Positions 22,121 to 33,497 of a DNA stretch of 64,000 nucleotides are shown here, piece after piece. Source of the stretch: Terana coerulea. Its lineage: Eukaryota; Basidiomycota; Agaricomycetes; Polyporales; Phanerochaetaceae. Each line of letters starts with the position of its first letter. Position 1 is the first letter of the stretch. The stretch is taken from the NCBI GenBank assembly GCA_024811115.1, contig JAKOGH010000747.1, forward strand, positions 186,001-250,000, in the 5' to 3' direction. The position numbers were made by a program, and so were the translations under genes. Under the pieces are notes generated by a model, which did not search any database, had not been told where the DNA came from, and saw only the letters and a program-made list of their open reading frames with translations.

Positions 22121-23390
22121 TTCGAAATATTTTGCTGGATGCAGCCAATGAGGTATGTGGCGGAGGGAGAGCAATATTCACACCTGTCAGGCTGTGGGCG
22201 AGAAGGCAAGAGAAGATGAAGTTCAATTAGACGCTCGAACACGCGCCTAGTCACGCCGGTCATGATATGACATGCGTGACGCTGAGCAAGAGTGGCGACG
22301 CGTCGCGTCTCGCGACGTCTAGATAGCATATAATTCTACGGTATTGACAAACAAGGCAATTATCTAAAACGCGCGAAACGACTTCGCTTCTTGCAAGGTC
22401 ATAGGAAGTAGTTCGTAGGAAAATGCAGTGGGCTTTCTACCTGGCCAGGCTCAAATCATTGTGCGGTCGAGAGTGGCGCATTGCCAAAGCAAATCGATGA
22501 GAAATAAATCGTGAGAGGACGAGACCGACGTACATGGGAGATGAAGCGGAGGCCAGTCGCAACTTGTTTGGGAGAAGACACCTTTGATCCACTTCCAGTC
22601 TCCGAATGCCTCGGGCAGGGACCCTGTTGGGTTAGAAAAGGTTCCATGGCAAGAACCTTGGTCAAAGGCAGACCTTGCACAATTTGAGTATGAGCGGTGA
22701 AGACAGCACGGACATCACGGTCAGTACCTAGCACTACAGACCGTGAACTCCATGTCCTTCCCGTTATGAGTCACGAAGAGAATTTGCGACAGAGCGTGAA
22801 GACCCACCTCATGTAACGGTCGTACTGCATAGCTTGCAGGCGGAAAATATGAATTGCAGGGGTGCAGAGATGGCCACGACGAAAGGGCTCCTTGTTCTAC
22901 CATGAATCGCGTATACATGCGATGCAGTTACATACCAGTACTTGTTTGACTTCAGACTCAGTACTCACCGGTACTCACCGGCGAGCAGTCACTGTTCAGC
23001 GGCACATCATCTCACATACTGTGTCCCGTCAGCTCTGAATCAACAGTTACACAACGATATTCATGGCAAAGTTCACAGTACTGCGAAGAGGATTTAAAAA
23101 TCACACCCCAAGCATGGAGCTGAGCTGAGACTGGTCTCATGTTCAGGAAGCAGGCGGACGACGCGTCTCAACGTACTTCATATCATAGTCTTCAGTCATA
23201 TCAATACAATGTCATTACGCCAGATGGCTACCCCGACGACGAACAGTCAAGAGTTCCTACGCTTCTCGGGACATGAAGCGCAAGCGCGAGGCAGTGCCAA
23301 AGAGGCGGGGTGTCCTTCGTCGAATGGTGCGTGATGTCCCTCCGAGACAGCTCCGTCTTTATGGTGCAAGCCCTGCAACCGGCGAGGCGT
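22121..23390. other. Intergenic, no supported gene
   Basis: About 1.3 kb with several unrelated short open frames. No domain or splice pattern convinced me. A short direct repeat (GTACTCACCG twice, about 22963-22982) is the only visible structure. Confidence 0.4.
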
Positions 23391-23529
23391 TTACTCTGCA
23401 AGTAAGAGACCGAAGTGAGAACCTGTCGCGAGACCACAAGTGAGAAGAATACGTACTGGAACGGGCCCTCATTTTTCGGCGTTTGCGCCTGAGTCTGCGG
23501 GAACGCTTCTTCTTCCACTTCTCTCTCAT
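23391..23529 (-). CDS. RPL41: Ribosomal protein eL41
   Basis: The smallest eukaryotic ribosomal protein, 25 residues, almost all basic: begins MREKWKKKRSRRLRRKRR and ends KMRARSK. Exon 1 is 23529-23457 and exon 2 is only 5 nt (23395-23391: the last two bases of the Lys codon and TAA). The 61-nt intron (23396-23456) has a GTACGT donor and TTGCAG acceptor. Matches the known family sequence (MRxKWxKKRxRRLxRKRRKMRxRSK) over its whole length. It is part of the 60S/40S interface. It lies head to head with the gene at 23729, with about 200 bp between the two start codons. Confidence 0.95.
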
Positions 23530-23728
23530 GCTAGGAACACGTTTTGTCAGCTCACGCACGCGCAAGCACGGCAGACGGGGGTACGCACATTTCTGAGGTC
23601 GCGGAGAGATCTAGGTTCGCCCGAAGCGCTTGAGCGCGATATGAGGGGCTGAGGTACTGTACAGTTGATGCTTAGTCATGCTTCCATTTTGGGCAATCAT
23701 CCCTCTGCAACTCCTTCGCCTGAATACG
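23530..23728. promoter_or_regulatory. Bidirectional promoter between RPL41 and the conserved gene at 23729
   Basis: Only 199 bp separate the divergent start codons, so the two genes must share or interleave promoters. It is GC-rich with no clear TATA box, as usual for ribosomal-protein promoters. Confidence 0.55.
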
Positions 23729-24866
23729 ATGGGCAAACGTCCCAAAGTTCCTGCTGCACTCCATTCCGAACTCTCAGAATACTCGTCACTCCTACGCGCC
23801 CTTCGCACTAGCGACACGCTAGATCTCGCTTCTCAACTCACTTCAGCTGCACCCACTGCCCCTGGCACTCTCTATGAGGCTGATAGTGACGACTCTGCAC
23901 GCGATGAAGGAGAGAGCGAACGACCGCTCAGCGAGGTCGCCAGCGACCTTCGTGAATACGCGCAATCTGCGCCTATAGGCGAAGGCTCCTCGGTGCTCGC
24001 GACGAAGCAGAAGACGAGGAGCAGAGTAAACAAGACACAGCCCACGAAGGATCTATGGACGCGATGGCCGTTACTTGCAGGCGATGTTCATGTTCCAGAA
24101 TGGAGCCTCGAGGATGAGGTCAAGCTGCTAGCGGCGCAGTCGCTGAAGCAGCACAGCTCGTGCTCACCTCCAGTTGAACGCATCAGCACTCCCGCTCAGG
24201 ACGCACCTTCCGGCTCAGCGGCCGTCCAGTCACAATCTCCCGGCCAGGGTGATATATCCGAGATGGATGAAGAGCTCAGCGAGCATGAAGAGGATGATGA
24301 TGCTGAATCGCTTTTGACTCCGCACGCTGTAACTGGACTCACTCTCTGTGCTGGTCGCTTCCTATCTCAGGTCCTGGCGCTACTGGCTGCATACGTTCCT
24401 CCTGGCGGCGCCAGCATGCAGAACCGTACACACCCATTGAATTGGGAAAGTGTACTGGACATCGTAACTGTCAGCGACCTGGTTGATGCACGGTATGTTC
24501 TTTTACCATCCCCGTTTCGCGCAACTCACCGTACCCACCGCAGAACTATTGATACTGTTCGACAGCACCTTAGTTCCCTGTTCCCTCCGTCCTCGCATCC
24601 AATCGTACATCATCATGTGACGGAAGACCTCGCATCTCGCACGTCCCACCTGGCCGACTTCAGCTTTCTTATCGTCGAAGGCTACGAGTCGAAACTTCCG
24701 GCTGTGCCGAAGCGTACGTCACCTCAATAGTATGCTGAAGCTGATTCTTACTCACTTTATTCTAGGCAAACGTGGACCATATCATCCGAGGAGGAATCCC
24801 AGTGAGGAGTACGTCCACCCACGAGAAGAACGCCGAAAGAAGAGAAGGACAAGAGCTCCGGGCTGA
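23729..24866 (+). CDS. Conserved basidiomycete protein of unknown function, acidic N-half and basic C-terminus
   Basis: Three exons (23729-24492, 24544-24713, 24766-24866) make a clean 344-residue frame starting MGKRPKVPAALHSELSEY. Visible parts: a polar N-terminal region, DLWTRWPLLAGDVHVPEWSL, an acidic stretch (ELSEHEEDDDAESLL), a helical core (GLTLCAGRFLSQVLALLAAY; HPLNWESVLDIVTVSDLVDA; TIDTVRQHLSSLFP), and a strongly basic end (EERRKKRRTRAPG) that looks like a nuclear or nucleolar signal. I do not recognise a named domain. The splicing is regular and composition is gene-like, so it is a real gene; a nuclear role is inferred from composition only. An upstream in-frame non-ATG extension was not used. 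Confidence 0.75.
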
Positions 24867-25503
24867 TTGCATCCTCACACACCTGAGGTGTCTACGAGCG
24901 ATCCTCGCCCGACCTGTCACTGGGCCGCACCACGCCGTAACAATGCGAAGTACGATACTTGCCAGGTAAGCGTCTCTTCGTGCACGCCCACTTCTCGATC
25001 CTTTCCATATGATGTTTGAGGCATTTGGCTTTAGTGAGGGCGCCCCTCGCGTTGCAGAAAATCAACTCAGCTACCTTCGAGGGGTTCACTTTGGTGGACA
25101 CTCTCGCTTTTTCTGATTCTCTTGTATCATTCGGCGCTACTTGATCTTAATGCTGACTGCTCCATCACGCAGATATACCCGCATACACCATCGGAAAGTT
25201 TTCCAACATCCTCCATGTCCGGCACTTGCGATACACTACAACTTAGATCTTACATTCCGTATATGAGGACCGTATAATACGCTCTAGTATATTGGTATAA
25301 ATTTAGTCTACATTCTCCACTCTACCTATGTGCCCAATAGTAATCATAGTCAAGTTCTGATTGGCTCCAAGCAGAGCCCTTTGGTGCCCGCCGAATGTAT
25401 ACCAGATGTATACAGACACCCACAACACGTCCTGGTGAGACAAGGGGCGTGCAAGGAATTGCGTTGAGACTCAAACCCTGCCGCAGCTACTCACCTCTCG
25501 TAC
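24867..25503. other. Intergenic, no supported gene
   Basis: A 69-codon minus-strand frame (25101-24892) has no recognisable feature. Rest is AT-rich and non-coding in appearance. Confidence 0.4.
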
Positions 25504-25758
25504 TTATACGTTCAATGCTAAGCTCCGCGGGCTCTCGCACATGTCCCACGCACTTGTAGCTTTTGACCTGGCGAAATATAGCCGGAGGCCATACCCGCCA
25601 AGTCCGAGCAGGACGACGGCGAGGACTATGAAGGCAAACACAACGCTGGCGGACACCCTGCTACTTACGGGGTGCAATCCGCGCGCGACGCTGACCGCGG
25701 ACATGGTGCATATCAAAGCGACGGTTAAGGGTACAGGGGAATAAGATATTAACATATG
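25504..25758 (-). CDS. Small secreted/membrane protein with signal peptide and one TM helix
   Basis: Reading from the internal ATG (MLISYSPVPLTVALICTMSA) gives about 84 residues: a signal-like N-terminus, a short ectodomain (RGLHPVSSRVSA), one strong TM helix (SVVFAFIVLAVVLLGLGGYG) followed by a basic stop-transfer segment (RLYFARSK) and a short cytosolic tail ending ESPRSLALNV. The layout (signal peptide, short ectodomain, one helix, polar tail) is common among small Agaricomycete proteins of unknown function. An upstream ATG at 25797 adds 13 residues before the hydrophobic part and seems less likely. Confidence 0.45.
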   Translation of the reverse strand, partial: HMLISYSPVPLTVALICTMSAVSVARGLHPVSSRVSASVVFAFIVLAVVLLGLGGYGLRLYFARSKATSAWDMCESPRSLALNV

Positions 25759-26052
25759 AGTATTACTGCGTATAAGGACGATCGGTATACTACGCATTAT
25801 GGCCGTACGTGTATTGGCTTCGACGGGGTGATGCTTCCGTGTAACCAGCGGAGACGTTGTCCACTATATATAAGAAGGCGGCTATTCAAAACCTGGAGGG
25901 GCGAGGGACGTAGTAAGGAGCGAGGGAATTATGCCGAGATGTAGGTTGTTTGTAGGAGTAACGATTTATGTAGAATAATGGGTGACAAGCAGCTTAATCA
26001 CGGAGTAGGTGCCTCTGATTCATCTGGTCGGGGCGACGAAGGCATGGTCTCT

Positions 26053-27403
26053 TCACGCATGGTAGTGGGTAATTGAAATTGAACAGTTGGCGAGGTCGTC
26101 AACGTTGAGGTTACCGGGCGCACCCATCCGACGCAGATTGAGAAGGACGTGCGAGCCCTGCACTGAAGGTGAGGCTCAAAGTACCTGGAACAGATATGAT
26201 GTGCGTACCGCGAATGACATCACGGATAACGCCCAACTAAGTGCAACATAGACGTGAGAAGCTAGTGAACCACTAATAGCGCGACGTACAAGTATCCCAT
26301 TCCGTTCAACTGTGTATGCTCCAGCTTGTACATGAGAGTGTTGAAGAGAAAACCGGCTGTCAATAGTAGTAAGGGCGCACGATCCACGGCATGGCTTGAA
26401 GAGGAACCCTTACCGAAGATAATCGCATATGCCCATGTCCCGTCGCGGACGAAAACGTACATAAGGGGATACTGGCGGTGGAGATGACGGTGATAATATA
26501 CCAGTTTGATGTAGTGAATAAACTTCGCCAAAGTGAGGGCGAATAGGAACGTCTCATAGATCAACGAAGATAGCCTGCATGGAAAACAGTTCAGTGGCGA
26601 TTCTGAGATGATGCATGAGTCGTCAACGCTTCAAAGCTCACCAGTATGCCATGAATATTCCGGGCGAGCCAATCACCAGACAGTCTGGAGCCAGAGCCTG
26701 TTTTGGCATAACAAATCCCAGAACAATCACCATTATGACAACTTCCACCACGAAGCCCGTGACGATGGCGGCCAGAATAATTCTGTTTTGGTTGTAGAGG
26801 GCATACACTATGAATGCACGAGCGCAATGAGCAGCGTGCAAGCAGCTGACTGGGAGCGACTTTACCTCGAACAACCAGAATAATCTCCACAACAAGCGTG
26901 ATCAACTCTGTCATTCCAAGTTGATATATAACCCATCCTCGACAGACATGCGGCGAGAAATTACGGTTGGCGACGAGAGTAAGCACGGCCCTGACACGAT
27001 AGTGTAAGAAGATGAAGACGGCTCCTCTCGCGAAACATACCCTGCATGGAGAATTGGAACATATCTCATAAAGGCATAAGCCCACTTGACCCATGTATTG
27101 GGACGCCTGGGCATGTGGGTCAGAAACACTTATTGCAGTGTATGACAGCACCCTTACTTCCATATGCAGTCCACCTGGTTTAAGGAAGGTTACAGATTAG
27201 CAGCTCGAGTCTAACGCAGACGAAGAGAGACGTACCTCGACATCTAGATGGATTAGAGTGTCGTACAATAGCCACATCACCGCGGATACTACCAGACAGG
27301 GAGTTCACGTCTGTCTTTGCGCATGATGCATCGTGAGATTGCACACACCTGCCACACACCATGTATCAAACCGGGCAAGGACTGTTGTAGCATCATCAGA
27401 CAT
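26053..27403 (-). CDS. DUF6533 membrane protein, copy C
   Basis: Paralogue of copies A and B, inverted, 10 kb away. Start at 27403 (MSDDATTVLARFDTW), then AVMWLLYDTLIHLDVE, VDCIW, NTWVKWAYAFMRYVPILHAG, AVLTLVANRNFSPHVCRGW, LGMTELITLVVEIILVVR, VYALYNQNRIILAAIVTGFV, SSLIYETFLFALTLAKFI, LMYVFVRDGTWAYAIIF, and GSHVLLNLRRMGAPG near the end; stop at 26053. The exon boundaries fall at the same places as in A and B, and I see no frame break, so this is the best-preserved of the three. About seven helices; function unknown. Confidence 0.8.
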
Positions 27404-28099
27404 GGCAGGAGTTCAAGGGGAGTTTTGGTCCCAGCCCATAGCCCTTGGTCCTGATATGTAGCGAGAAAGCTTCCTCAGATCAAACTGGACGTCACTGTCG
27501 GCAGCAGGAAGTCCACAACAGTTCAAAGGAGAGGTGTATCACTGAGGAAGGCCTCGCCGTGGCAGTTGGACATAGTTGCCTCCACTTTCGCACGACAATC
27601 AGCAAAAGTGCATTCCGGGGATCTTGAGAAGATGGATTGCTCACCATAGGAGATCGGTGCCCGAATACTCTGAATAGTCTCAGACACACGGTTCGACCGT
27701 GACTGCGGCTTTGCTCGAGAGCACCACCGACAATTTCGAACGGAGAGCGACAGCTGGAGACTGAATGACCGCTGACGGCGTTGTAGCAAGGCACAGCATC
27801 TTATAATTTGTCAATTTCCGAGGTAACGTGAGGACTGATCATGTTCTATGGAGCTGGCATGATCCAGACTGTACTGATCAACGCACAGCTCTGCACCACC
27901 TGGGAACACTGCGTGATCTCCACATACTCTGCAGCACATAATTCAGTCGTGAACGTCCTAGTATGCGGACGTCACTTACATCTGTCCAAGTCGAGATGGC
28001 CTGAGAGCACTACTAGTAGTCGGAGCTCGAGGTTCAAGCCTTCTCGACACCACGACGGCGTAGGGTAGGCACCACGATGGTTGAAAGGTTCTGATCAAG
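27404..28099. other. Intergenic, no supported gene
   Basis: Upstream of DUF6533 copy C and downstream of the esterase-fold gene. Nothing supported. Confidence 0.4.
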
Positions 28100-29052
28100 T
28101 CACAGCACTGGTGTAGCCCCGCTCATTACCTCGTACAATCCTTCCATCTGTCTTCGTGATAGCCGTCCGCTCCAAAAACGCATGATGGGTTCCCACTCGT
28201 TCCTGGCCCGAGGCATACCCTCGCCCTTTCCAAGATTAACATCAGTAACAGCGCTGAACCCTTTCTTGAACGACGCCAGAGCATTTGGCGGAAGCGCAGT
28301 TTCCGCAGGCGGCGGCCGATGGGCGACCAATATAGGTGTCGGGCAAGGCCTCTGTATGTTCGTCGGGAAACTCAGCAGCGGGCCGCATACGCTGACAATC
28401 GACGCCAGAGCCCTCGGTTCTTGCTCCGGCTTCGGGGCTTCTGCGTCCGTGATCTTCGTCCGTTCGAGTTCTGCACGCCACCAGCGGACGCCGAACTCAG
28501 CCGCGACCGTCCCGCCCTGCGCGAATCCAAAGAGGTGTATCCGGTTGGCGGGCCACGCACAGTCGTCCGTGAGGTGCTTGACGATGCGGGCGAGCAGGTC
28601 GAGTGCGGGCGTAGGGTTCGGATTAGCGAGCAGGTCGCCTAGTGGGTCAAAGGAGGGGTACCATTGATAGGCTTCTTCGTAGAGGAAGGGGATCCTGGGG
28701 TGGGCAGTAAGGGTGTCTGTCGAGTGGAGAGCTTATGGACACATACAGGTCTGGAGCCCGCAGCGCAAGCGTCGCCGTCTGCGGGAGCTTTAGCGACCGG
28801 CCCAGTCGTCCGAAAGGAACGTGGGTGTCTCCTAATATCGAGAGTACGGTTACGGATTAGTGAGAATGCGAGGAGAGCGAGAGGCGCACCGAGTCCGTGT
28901 AGAAGAATGAGCAGGTTCTCGTCCGTGCCGTCGTCGCTCGGACAATAGGCAAACGGGACAGGTATTGAGGCCTTGTTTGGCGGTTTCTTATTCTTCGAGG
29001 TTGCGTTCGACGTACTGGCCTGGCGTACGGTGATATTGGAGGCGTTGGACAT
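28100..29052 (-). CDS. Esterase-fold protein (phospholipase/carboxylesterase-like) lacking the catalytic serine
   Basis: Start at 29052 (MSNASNITVRQAS), stop at 28100, three or more exons. Matches the fungal family related to yeast YDL057W: LLILLHGLG, GDTHVPFGRLGRSLKLPQTA, ALRAPD, IPFLYEEAYQWYPSFDPLG, then HLFGFAQGGTVAAEF, and a C-terminal MPRARNEWEPIMRFWS. Active members of the wider phospholipase/carboxylesterase group have GFSQGG at the nucleophile elbow; here the codon at that place is GCG, giving GFAQGG, so the serine is replaced by alanine. The expected catalytic His near the C-terminus is also not evident. The reading frame is otherwise intact, so this is more likely a non-catalytic family member than a decayed gene. 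Confidence 0.82.
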
Positions 29053-29775
29053 GGTGGTAAAGACCAAAGCTTTGAAGCGCGCTGCTGCATGACGGTGGAT
29101 CGGTTCGTTCCATTTGATGGCGCGATTACAGTTGAACCGAAGGCCTCGCCGCCGAACTCAGACCTGACTTCGACCTCTACTACACTCATCTCAACCATAC
29201 ATGCGCGACCAGCTCTAGTGGCTCTACTCTCATAACACAGTGCATGTGGCGGATATTACCGAACGTGTACGTATGTCGAGTAATACGGGCATACCACAGT
29301 AATCAGAGCTCACTGGAACTTGCGTTCAGGTGAGAGCACTTCTCTGTACATTACGGCCATGAAGCACAGCTGCTTTTTCCCTTCTAGAAAACTTGATCTC
29401 TTTTCCTTGTTCTAGAATGAGAACTGTGTCCACTCTTGCAGGGTACTTAGGGCAATCGGTCTGGGACGTACTAGAAGGACCCGCAGCAACGTAACAGGAT
29501 TCCGCAGAGCGGTGTCTTCTAAGACTCCGGAGAACTGAGGACCTTGCCCATGAGGATCCCGTGCTGTCATATACACGTCTGGGCATGACTCGGGCGCAGC
29601 CTGGAAGCGGTCCAATTAAGCTCATGGTGTCCTCGGGAACCTAATAACCATGGCTTTTGCTCGCTGCAGCTGGCTACATAAATTGGTTCCTACTCGAGCA
29701 GTTATTCGTCTCTGCCGTATATCCCACCAGGATGCATGTGCAAGCTAGCCAGGCCAGCTGCACGCCTTTCTCTCT
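29053..29775. other. Divergent intergenic/promoter region
   Basis: Between the esterase-fold gene (-) and 7-TM copy 2 (+). No gene supported. Confidence 0.4.
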
Positions 29776-29781
29776 TATATA
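29776..29781 (+). promoter_or_regulatory. TATA box of 7-TM copy 2
   Basis: TATATA about 55 nt upstream of the ATG at 29833. Confidence 0.45.
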
Positions 29782-29832
29782 CTTTCGGGGACAGGACAGA
29801 CTATCCGGCAGCTCTCACCGAACTGTCCAGAC

Positions 29833-31250
29833 ATGAGTTCCAGCAGCAGTATCGACGAGCACGCCGAGATCCTTAATCAATGGGGCCTGTTGCTCTCGAC
29901 GATGACTTACGGTGAGCACGACCAGTTTTCATTTGTTTGTGCCAATTTTCCTGACATGTCTCGCAGGGGCCCACATGTCTCTGTTCCTCACCAGCCTCCG
30001 CCCCGTCATCGAGCGCCGCAGGTGGCTCCTGCTTACCTACATCACTACGCTCTGTATGTTGGCAACTACCGGTTTTGGCTTGCAAACCTGGTGGACCCAA
30101 GTCGCGTTCATCAAGAATCGCGGGTACCCCGGCGGGCCGGACAAGTTTCTGCTCGATAACGTGGGCAGCGGAGCAAATAAAGCCGTCACTGCAATGTGGG
30201 TCCATTTGTAGCCTCTATAGTATTGATAAACTAACGCTCCCTTGCGCAGATACGTTTTGTTAAACTGGCTATCGGACGGAATTGTCGTAAGGTTTCGTCT
30301 ACGTACACTCATGGCGGAGACTTACCTGGGATGTTATAGTTACACCGGTTTTACACGTTGTGTGCTTGTGATTTAACCCTCGGCCATCGTCAATGGGCCC
30401 TCTTATTTGTGATACCAACCTCATTAGCATTATTGAGTACGTCGTTTCCGCTGTAGGAGTCGTCACCGTACGGCCGCTGACCGGCAGCTCCAGTTACTGG
30501 CATCGTATGCTTCCCCAAGATTTCCGGGCTCGGAGTCAACCTCTGGACCAACATGTCAGAAGCCCCGGGGATAGCATACATGGCGCTCTCCCTCTCCGTC
30601 AGCACGACCCTCACGCTCCTGATCATTACACGCCTTCTTTTTCTGCGTCGACGCATGCGAAAGTTGTTCGGCCTCCTGGAACGCAAGAACTGCGACACGT
30701 ACACGTCGGTCGTCGCGTTGCTCATCGAGTCCGCGGCGCCGTACACCATCGTCGCGCTCATGGCGGTCGTTGCATGCGGCATGAGCAGTCCCATGCAATA
30801 TGTGCTGTTGCCTATGCTCGGCCAGTTTCAGGTGAGCAGGATACTATATTATTGAGGAGCATCAAGTTCTTAGGCTGACATCACATATCGCCCTAGACAA
30901 TCCCCCCACTCTTGATCACTAGCCGCCTGGCGGCCGGCCACGCGCTATCTGAGGAGAAGTATTCGACGCTATCTCAGCCTGAACTGCCGGTATCGACGGA
31001 GAGGAAGACGAGCAGGTCGTCAGTCAGCAAGCGGCCTCGCTCGGCGCTCAGCATCCAAACGGACGTCAAATCGGACTACAAGCTTTCGGATGACTACCCA
31101 AGCCTCCGGACGGCTGGCAGCATGGCTTCGATGCAGTCGGGCCCACCCCAATACTCAACGGATGCACCCATGGCTCCAGCGTATATCAACCACCAGCTGA
31201 GTATACCAGAGAAAGCGTTTGAGCCCTCTTTCCTCTCGACTTCAATTTGA
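29833..31250 (+). CDS. Agaricomycete 7-TM membrane protein of unknown function, copy 2
   Basis: Starts MSSSSSIDEHAEILNQWG, then GAHMSLFLTSLRPVIERRRW, AIYVLLNWLSDGIVV, RFVYVHSWRR, TPVLHVVCL, SEAPGIAYMALSLSVSTTLTLL, RKNCDTYTSVVALLIESAAPYT (shown in part), MSSPMQYVLLPMLGQF, PPLLITSRLAAGHAL and a long Ser/Pro-rich tail ending FEPSFLSTSI. The IESAAPYT helix and the general order match the gene at 4260, so they are the same family. A T run near 30292 seems one base too long (between GIVV and RFVY), and the exon structure from about 30370 to 30540 could not be resolved, so the middle may contain another shift or an unusual intron. Function unknown. Confidence 0.7.
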
Positions 31251-31266
31251 TTTGATTTGATTTGAT
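31245..31266. repeat. Pentanucleotide microsatellite (TTTGA)n
   Basis: About four units of TTTGA at and just after the stop codon of 7-TM copy 2, in the short gap between two convergent genes. Confidence 0.7.
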
Positions 31267-31460
31267 TGCACAATTTGTTACTGCACAAACTTGGACCTCA
31301 TTTACATTGTAGCATGTATGCTTTCTCCATGTTCATATGCGCCATGGCGCGTGGACGTTCACTTTTTACACTTGTAGCTTCTAGTATAAGATAGTCTTGT
31401 AAACCTTCATGTCGACCTTTTTGCTTCCTCATGCCAAATGAAACTCTCATCAACTACCAC

Positions 31461-33497
31461 TCACACCATCGGCCTGAACCGCAGCTCCACGTACCGCAAC
31501 GGCACGTAGCACAGCGCCGTCGCGACGAACGCGAGCTCGAACCCGATGTCGCCCGTGTGCCGCGCGATCGGCCCGACGAACCACACCTGGTCCATGCTCG
31601 GGACGATGAGCGCGCACGCGAGGCACACGCGCCGAGCGCGGCGGCGCCCGTCGGGAGCCTTCGCGCGTTGTTCCAGTGCCGGAGGTCGTACGCGGCGAAG
31701 CGGCCGCGGCGGACGACGAGGTGCTCGAGCAGGACGACGGCGCCGTACGCGCTCGCCCAGTAGCCGATGAGCCCGAGGAAGTTGGTGAGCGTGTCGTAGA
31801 ACTTGGTGGACCCGACGATCGACACGGGGATGATGCTGCCCGCGGCACCGTCAGTGCGTCAGCATCACTATTAACGACGAGGAGGGGAGGGGGAGGGACG
31901 CACATGGCGGTGGCGACGACGGAGAAGACGTAGCGCGGTACGGGGGCGCGAGGAAGGGCATGAACACCTGGAAGGAGAGGCAGAAGGAGTAGAGCGTCGG
32001 CGCGACGTTGGCGGTGACGGAGAGGGCGATGAGCACGGTGAGGAATTTGCCGAAGCCGCCCGAGGGGCGGAGCATCGCCTCGATGAGCCCGCCGACGTTC
32101 CCGTTGTCGTAGCCGTCGTTCCATGCGGGCACGGTGGGGGCGGCGACCACCACCGCGGCTCCGAGACATTGTACGGTGATCTATACAGGCAGTGAGCTCA
32201 TTCAATAGCGTTGCAAACCCGCTGAACGTACTATCGGTATGTTGAACCCGAGGTATGAATACAAGAATATTTTCCAAACTGGCAAGCGATGAGCGTACAA
32301 TATACACTTTATGTTTGGGTACGTACCTGGATACATCAGGGTGGAGATACGTCGTGAAATCCGATGCGAGCGACGAGTACGTGATAACGAATCCCGCAAT
32401 TGTGGACGCGAACGAGAGGATGGCGGCGGCGGTTGCAGGCTCAGCAGGTGGGGGATTGATGAGGTGCTTTCCACCGACGCCGAGCGCGACAAGGTAGACA
32501 AGAAGTACTGGGAGCCACGCGAGACGTTCGTACCTGGTCACTCTCGTGAGCAACAGTCGGCACCAAGGAGAAATACTGCGTACCAACTGAGCACTTTATA
32601 TCCGCAAAGGATATCTGTCAACGCGTTCAGCCGCCCACGATAGACAAGAGAAGTAGAACATACCAAGAGCGAAATGACGCATATAATGACGATGCCCACA
32701 CTTAACAAGAGGGTCAGGCTATTCTGCTGACTAGGCGAAAGAAAAGACAACGCACTCCCAGCTAAGGGAACCCCCGGAAACACTCGACAGCGTCTGCCCA
32801 CCCAAGATAGCATTGAGAATGCAAAACCCGGCCATGGAGGCAAGGTTGAATATGCTTGGGACAATCACTCCATAGTATCTGTCTGTCGATCAGAGAGCCT
32901 GGCTGTCATGCAACATCTGGTGATGACTTGCCCGAAGCTGTACCGCGACTGGCACATTTGGCGCAGTCCCAACTTTGGACCCCATGTGGATCTATGAAGA
33001 GGAGGTGGTGAGGCGATGTTGCGCGAATATACGATCCAGACGTACAGATATGCTGGAAGGGCACTACATAGCAGGTTGAAGAATAGGATAACGAGGCAAG
33101 AGTCTCGTAGGCCGAGGCCGAAGATGACTGGGCCGAGAGTACCTGCAGAGAATCTTCGCAGGAAGGTGTAAGTGCAGCGTTCAATACACCGACGGTCTTG
33201 GGACGTACGATAGGATATTGAAATTCATCGACAGCCAAATGTAGAATATCTTGTTGTACTCGGTGTCCGTCCGTTCCTCCGGCGGTACGGGCAAGATACC
33301 TGTGCGCGACAGTCGGCCTCGCACTAGCGATAGGCATGATATCACGCACCTCGAGCCTCGACACCCCAGCTGAGCAGCTTGTTCATGAACGGGTGGTGGT
33401 AATAAAAGTCATCCTGGCCGCCGTCCGAGAGCGCCTGCTCCTTCTCGAGGTCCAGCTGCGAAGCGGCGTGCTTCTTGCTGTCGAGCAGCGAGGTCAT
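31461..33497 (-). CDS. NCS1-family purine/cytosine permease (Fcy2-like)
   Basis: Start at 33497 (MTSLLDSKKHAASQLDLEKE), stop at 31461. Plasma-membrane importer of cytosine or purines by family. Diagnostic parts: an acidic N-terminal tail, GILPVPPEERTDTEYNKIF, IWLSMNFNILS, FSAGTLGPVIFGLG, GPKLGLRQMCQSRYSFG, a substrate-site helix around FASTIAGFVITYSSLASDFT, GGLIEAMLRP, TLYSFCLSFQVFMPFL, NFLGLIGYWASAYGAVVLLEHL and a final ELRFRPMV. About 12 helices are expected. Two frame breaks on the minus strand: near 31944 (a C run one base short, after FMPFLA) and near 31628 (after AALGA). Both sit in very GC-rich parts and leave conserved sequence on each side, so sequence error is likely. Base composition at the 3' end is strikingly GC-rich. 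Confidence 0.85.

Noticed and set aside
22456..22918. Overlapping minus-strand frames between RSC7 and RPL41 as a gene
   Set aside because: No domain, no plausible splice joins and no signal peptide; composition looks random.
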